Positions 60,731-64,000 of a stretch of DNA of 64,000 nucleotides are shown here, piece after piece. The notes beneath the pieces are model-generated. The model was given only the letters and a program-made list of their open reading frames with translations, was not told where the DNA came from and ran no database searches. The DNA comes from Maritimibacter harenae (GTDB lineage Bacteria > Pseudomonadota > Alphaproteobacteria > Rhodobacterales > Rhodobacteraceae). Each line of letters opens with the position of its first letter. Position 1 is the first letter of the stretch. The position numbers and the translations under genes are program-made. The DNA lies in the NCBI RefSeq assembly GCF_009882975.1, contig NZ_WTUX01000012.1:209491-273490 (forward strand). Reading direction: 5' to 3'.

Positions 60731-62287
60731 ATGAGTGCTCTTGGATGGATCATTGTCCTCGTCGTCATCGCCGCCATCCTGGTGGCCCTGGCGGCGTGGT
60801 TCTACGAACGGGCGACGAACGAGATCAGCCTCGTGAAGACCGGCGTGGGGGGCCGAAAGGTCATCATCGACGGGGGGACGCTCGCGATCCCCTATTTCCA
60901 CGAAATCAACCGCGTGAACATGCAGACGATCCGCATGGACGTGGTCCGGCGCGGCGAGAACGCGCTGATCACGAAGGACCGGATGCGCGTGGACGTGGGG
61001 GCGGAATTCTATGCCTCCGTCGTGCCGGAACCCGACGCCATCGCCCGCGCCGCCCAGACGCTGGGCCGGCGGACGTTCCAGCCCGACGAGCTCAAGGCGC
61101 TGATCGACGGGATGATGATCGACGCGTTGCGCACCGTGGCCGCACAGATGACGATGGACGAGCTGCACGAGGACCGCGCGCGGTTCGTGCGCGAGGTGCG
61201 TGACGGGCTGACCGAGACGCTGGGCCGCTACGGGTTGCAGCTTGATTCCGTGTCTCTGACCGACTTCGACCAGACGCCCTTCGCATCGCTCGACGAAACG
61301 AACGCGTTCAACGCGGTCGGCATGCGCAAATTGGCCGAGGTCATCGCCAAGTCCAAGCGCGAGCGCGCCCAGATCGAGGGCGACAGCGAGGTCGAAGTGC
61401 GCCGCACCGCGATGGAGGCCAGCCGCCGCAAGCTCGAGATCGACCTCGAGGAACGGCGGGCGGAGATCGCCCAGGCGCAGGAGGTCGAAACCCTCATGGC
61501 CGCGCAGCTGGCCGAGGTGGCGCAGCGCAAGGCCGACGCGGAACGCGAGGCAGCCCATGCCCGCATCCGGATGGAGCAGGAAATCCAGTCCGCCGACATC
61601 GCGCGTGAACTGGCGATCCGCGAAGCCGAGATCTCGCAGGACCGCGCGCTCCAGATCGCCGAGCAGGAACGCCAGATCCAGATCTCGGCCAAGAGCCAGG
61701 AGGAAAGCCGCGCGCGCGCCGAGGCCGACACGGCCCGCGCAGAAGCGGTCAAGGCGGAAGAAGCGATCCAGACCGCCCGCCAGATGGCCGACGCCGAGCG
61801 GCGCAAGGCGGTGGCGCTTCTGGCCGCCCAGCAGGACGCCGAAACCGCCGCCACGCGTGCCCGGATCGCGGCCGAAAGCGACAAGGCGACCGCCAAGGAC
61901 CGCACCGAGGCCAAGCGCGAGGAAGCCGAGGCGATGAAGCTCCTCAAGCTCGCCGAGGTCGAGGCCGAAGCCGCCCGGATCAAGGCCCAGAATGCCCGCT
62001 CCGACGCGCTCGCCGCGCTGGAGCTGGAAAAGCTGCGGCTGGACGCGATGCCGGGGATCGTGGAGCAGATGGTCAAGCCGGCCGAGAAGATCGACCGTAT
62101 CTCGATCAACCATGTCCAGGGCCTGCACCGCGCCAGCGGCGAGCCGATGGAAGGCGAGCGCAGCTCACCGGTGTCTCAGATCGTCGATTCCATCCTCGAC
62201 ATGTCCGTCGCCCTGCCGGCGATGAACAAGCTGGGTGAGATCATCGGCGAAGGCGTCGACAAGGGTGCGGGCAAGAGCGAGAAGTGA
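60731..62287 (+). CDS. Flotillin/SPFH-domain membrane protein
   Basis: A 518-residue protein: one N-terminal helix (about 5-25), an SPFH/band-7 domain (about 26-200: EISLVKTGVGGRKVIIDGGT, then VDVGAEFYASVVPEPDAIAR) and a long Ala/Glu/Lys/Arg-rich coiled coil (about 200-430) ending in a tail with a conserved LEKLRLDAMPGIVEQMVKPA. This is the YqiK/flotillin layout, which scaffolds membrane microdomains. Its usual NfeD-like partner gene is absent nearby. It starts 14 nt after the second aldehyde dehydrogenase and is probably co-transcribed. Confidence 0.93.
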   Translation: MSALGWIIVLVVIAAILVALAAWFYERATNEISLVKTGVGGRKVIIDGGTLAIPYFHEINRVNMQTIRMDVVRRGENALITKDRMRVDVGAEFYASVVPEPDAIARAAQTLGRRTFQPDELKALIDGMMIDALRTVAAQMTMDELHEDRARFVREVRDGLTETLGRYGLQLDSVSLTDFDQTPFASLDETNAFNAVGMRKLAEVIAKSKRERAQIEGDSEVEVRRTAMEASRRKLEIDLEERRAEIAQAQEVETLMAAQLAEVAQRKADAEREAAHARIRMEQEIQSADIARELAIREAEISQDRALQIAEQERQIQISAKSQEESRARAEADTARAEAVKAEEAIQTARQMADAERRKAVALLAAQQDAETAATRARIAAESDKATAKDRTEAKREEAEAMKLLKLAEVEAEAARIKAQNARSDALAALELEKLRLDAMPGIVEQMVKPAEKIDRISINHVQGLHRASGEPMEGERSSPVSQIVDSILDMSVALPAMNKLGEIIGEGVDKGAGKSEK

Positions 62288-62317
62288 GCCGGCCGGACGC
62301 CGTTCGAAATCGAGAGG

Positions 62318-62345
62318 AACCCCCGCCCCGCGCGGGGGTTTTTCA
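62318..62345 (+). terminator. Intrinsic terminator of the aldehyde dehydrogenase-transporter-flotillin run
   Basis: AACCCCCG / CGGGGGTT stem followed by TTTTTC, about 30 nt after the flotillin stop. Confidence 0.85.
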
Positions 62346-62384
62346 TTTACGGCGGCCGGACGCGGCCGGCGGCGCGAGGCAACA

Positions 62385-62421
62385 AAAAAACCGCCCATGA
62401 AGCGAAGGCTTCGGGCGGTTT
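62385..62421 (-). terminator. Terminator of the initiator tRNA transcript
   Basis: AAACCGCCC / GGGCGGTTT arms with an A run that reads as TTTTTTT on the minus strand, 10 nt beyond the 3' end of the tRNA. Confidence 0.8.
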
Positions 62422-62429
62422 CTTTGACT

Positions 62430-62507
<78 letters not shown>

Positions 62508-62519
62508 CCAAGTTCCGGT

Positions 62520-62548
62520 TGTTTAGTCCTTGTGGCGGCTGGCTGCAA
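62520..62548 (-). promoter_or_regulatory. Possible independent promoter of the initiator tRNA
   Basis: On the minus strand TTGCAG (62548-62543) and TAAACA (62525-62520) are separated by 17 nt, ending 13 nt before the mature tRNA. The match is modest, but a local promoter would be needed if the rRNA transcript stops at the terminator at 63867-63901. Confidence 0.35.
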
Positions 62549-62691
62549 GCAGGTTTTCGTAAAATCTTCCCCAAGCAAGGTCCCATGTTTTCAACCACTT
62601 GGTGCGCATTGCGCGGGCCGTCGCGCACAGACGCCTGATGACCCCTTCCGCGTGGTAGAATGAACCCGACTCAGCGCGACGGGAGGACATC

Positions 62692-63849
62692 ATGTCAGCG
62701 ACTCGATTGCTCGTCGGCACCACCAAGGGCGCCTTCATCCTCTCCGGCGATGACGCGCGCTCGGCATGGCAGGTGTCGGGGCCGCATTGCGGTCTCTGGC
62801 CCATCAACCACATGGTCGGCGACCCCAAGACCGGCGCGCTTTGGGCCGGCGGCGGCAACGAATGGTTCGGCGCCGGGATCTGGCGGTCGACCGACGGCGG
62901 GGAGAGCTGGACGCTCGCGACCCTGGCGGGTGGACAGATGGCCGCCTGGGCGGCGGATGATCCCGGTTTCGCGGAGATGATCGGGGGCGTGCCGGACCCT
63001 GCACCGTTCACGGGCGAGATCGACGCGATCTGGTCGCTCGGTACTGCGAACGGCAAGGTGTATGCCGGATCGAAGCCCGCGCAGCTCTTCGTGTCGACGG
63101 ACGGAGGTGAAAGCTGGGACATGGTCGAGGGCCTCGCCAAGACGCCCGGGCGAGCGGACTGGACCCCGGGTGCTGCCGGGTTGAACCTGCACACGATCGT
63201 TCCGCACCCGGAGGATGCCGACAGGATATGGATCGGGATTTCGGCGGCCGGCGTGTTCGGCACGGAGGACGGCGGGGCGAGCTGGTCTCGTCTCACGCGA
63301 CGCGACAATACGCAGGCGCATGGTCATTCGGACCACCCGGCAGCCGGGTCCGAAACGGAGACCGGCTACTGCGTGCACAACATGGTGCGCGCGCCCGGCG
63401 GTGACGGCGATATCCTCTACCAACAGAACCATCACGGCGTGTTCCGGTCCAGCGATGGCGGGCGAAGCTGGCGCGACATCACGGCTGGGCTGCCCTCGAC
63501 CTTCGGCTTTCCGATCCGCGTGCATCCACGGGATCCGATGACCGCCTGGACGATCCCGCTGAACGGCGACATTCAGGGGCGCTTCCCGCCGGACGGGGCC
63601 GCGGCGGTCTGGAAAACGACGGACGGCGGTGAGACCTGGACGGCAAAACGCGACGGGCTGCCGCAGGAGAACTGCTTTTTCACCGTGCTGCGCCAGGCAA
63701 TGGCCGGCGACACGGCGGACGACGCGGGCGTCTATTTCGGCACGAACAGCGGCTCGATCTACGGATCTGTCGACGAAGGGGAGACCTGGTCGGAGATCGC
63801 GCGGCATCTGCCAACGGTCCTGAGCATCGAGGTGCTGGAAACGGCGTAA
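62692..63849 (+). CDS. BNR/sialidase-like beta-propeller repeat protein
   Basis: A 385-residue protein made of BNR (Asp-box) repeats: WRSTDGGESWTLAT, FVSTDGGESWDMVE, FGTEDGGASWSRLT, FRSSDGGRSWRDIT, WKTTDGGETWTAKR and GSVDEGETWSEIA, six copies that fit a propeller. There is no signal peptide, so it is probably cytoplasmic. The domain matches sortilin/exo-alpha-sialidase-like proteins, but sialidase catalytic residues are not evident. It lies between 5S rRNA and initiator tRNA on the opposite strand. Confidence 0.85.
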   Translation: MSATRLLVGTTKGAFILSGDDARSAWQVSGPHCGLWPINHMVGDPKTGALWAGGGNEWFGAGIWRSTDGGESWTLATLAGGQMAAWAADDPGFAEMIGGVPDPAPFTGEIDAIWSLGTANGKVYAGSKPAQLFVSTDGGESWDMVEGLAKTPGRADWTPGAAGLNLHTIVPHPEDADRIWIGISAAGVFGTEDGGASWSRLTRRDNTQAHGHSDHPAAGSETETGYCVHNMVRAPGGDGDILYQQNHHGVFRSSDGGRSWRDITAGLPSTFGFPIRVHPRDPMTAWTIPLNGDIQGRFPPDGAAAVWKTTDGGETWTAKRDGLPQENCFFTVLRQAMAGDTADDAGVYFGTNSGSIYGSVDEGETWSEIARHLPTVLSIEVLETA

Positions 63850-63866
63850 AGGGCTGCCTTCAAACA

Positions 63867-63901
63867 CAAAAAACGCCGGCCTTATTTGGCCGGCGTTTTT
63901 G
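63867..63901. terminator. Bidirectional terminator between the BNR gene and 5S rRNA
   Basis: AAAAAACGCCGGCC / GGCCGGCGTTTTT with T runs in both directions. It ends the BNR gene on the plus strand and probably the rRNA operon on the minus strand, 40 nt beyond the 5S 3' end. Confidence 0.9.
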
Positions 63902-63940
63902 TTATTGGGTCGTTTAGAGAGTTACGTGTGTCTTTTACTA

Positions 63941-64000
63941 GGTTTGGCGGTGACCTACTCTCCCACGTCTTAGGACGCAGTACCATCGGCGCTACGGCAC
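63941..64000 (-). rRNA. rrf: 5S rRNA, 3' half (partial)
   Basis: On the minus strand the sequence reads CGCCGATGGTACTGCGTC, then AAGACGTGGGAGAGTAGGTC and ACCGCC, the well-conserved 3' half of alphaproteobacterial 5S rRNA. About 60 of the usual 115 or so bases are inside the window; the rest of the rRNA operon lies beyond the right edge. Confidence 0.92.

Noticed and set aside
62692..63849. Functional sialidase
   Set aside because: Only Asp-box repeats are visible; the Arg triad and other catalytic residues of sialidases are not evident and there is no signal peptide.

Overview
The window looks like chromosomal DNA from a marine or halotolerant Rhodobacteraceae-type alphaproteobacterium. Reasons: very high GC, a PhyR-NepR-EcfG general stress locus, a DUF1013/TrcR gene, an initiator tRNA close to the 3' end of a 5S rRNA, and an ectABC operon ending in a dedicated aspartate kinase. 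Genes are dense, with many ATGA/GTGA-type overlaps. No prophage, transposase or CRISPR array was seen.

Layout. 0-4.6 kb: ectoine synthesis (ectA-ectB-ectC-ask_ect, minus strand) facing a divergent MarR-type regulator ectR. 4.6-10.6 kb: general stress locus (phyR, nepR, ecfG, a HisKA_2 kinase) embedded among small envelope or stress genes (holin-like membrane protein, DUF883, DUF1328, CsbD, glycine-zipper lipoprotein, MgtC-like). Five good matches to the EcfG promoter (GGAAC-N16/17-CGTT) sit in front of these genes, so the block reads as a compact regulon. 10.6-18.4 kb: housekeeping and metabolism (sulfotransferase-like, glyoxalase I, ZIP-like transporter, TrhO, a Deg protease, PncA, PncB). 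18.4-20.7 kb: an AT-rich KAP-family NTPase next to a tandem duplication of the arfB 3' end. 20.8-25.5 kb: a short transcript candidate, then a minus-strand operon (MFS, MepA, esterase-like, YhhQ) and a thioesterase. 25.6-31.1 kb: YggT, RecQ, YaaA and a hybrid sensor kinase. 31.3-38.7 kb: a bacterial alpha-2-macroglobulin with its partner pbpC. 38.8-40.8 kb: trcR, RNase T2 and a small membrane protein.

40.8-46.9 kb: a complete urea ABC transporter (urtABCDE, minus strand). 47.3-51.3 kb: an Lrp-type regulator divergent from a fused indolepyruvate ferredoxin oxidoreductase. 51.4-62.3 kb: a DUF2218 gene, then an AraC regulator divergent from a long co-directional run: aldehyde dehydrogenase, LIV-type ABC transporter (binding protein, two permeases, two ATPases), second aldehyde dehydrogenase, flotillin-like protein. 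This run is the most unusual functional unit here: one ATPase has a degenerate signature motif, the other carries a long Pro/Ala-rich tail, and a flotillin closes the cluster. 62.4-64.0 kb: initiator tRNA, a BNR-repeat protein on the opposite strand, and the 3' half of a 5S rRNA.

Functionally the window joins osmoprotection, general stress control, nitrogen acquisition (urea), NAD salvage, amino-acid and aldehyde catabolism and envelope maintenance. All calls come from reading motifs, overlaps and spacing by eye; no database search was run.
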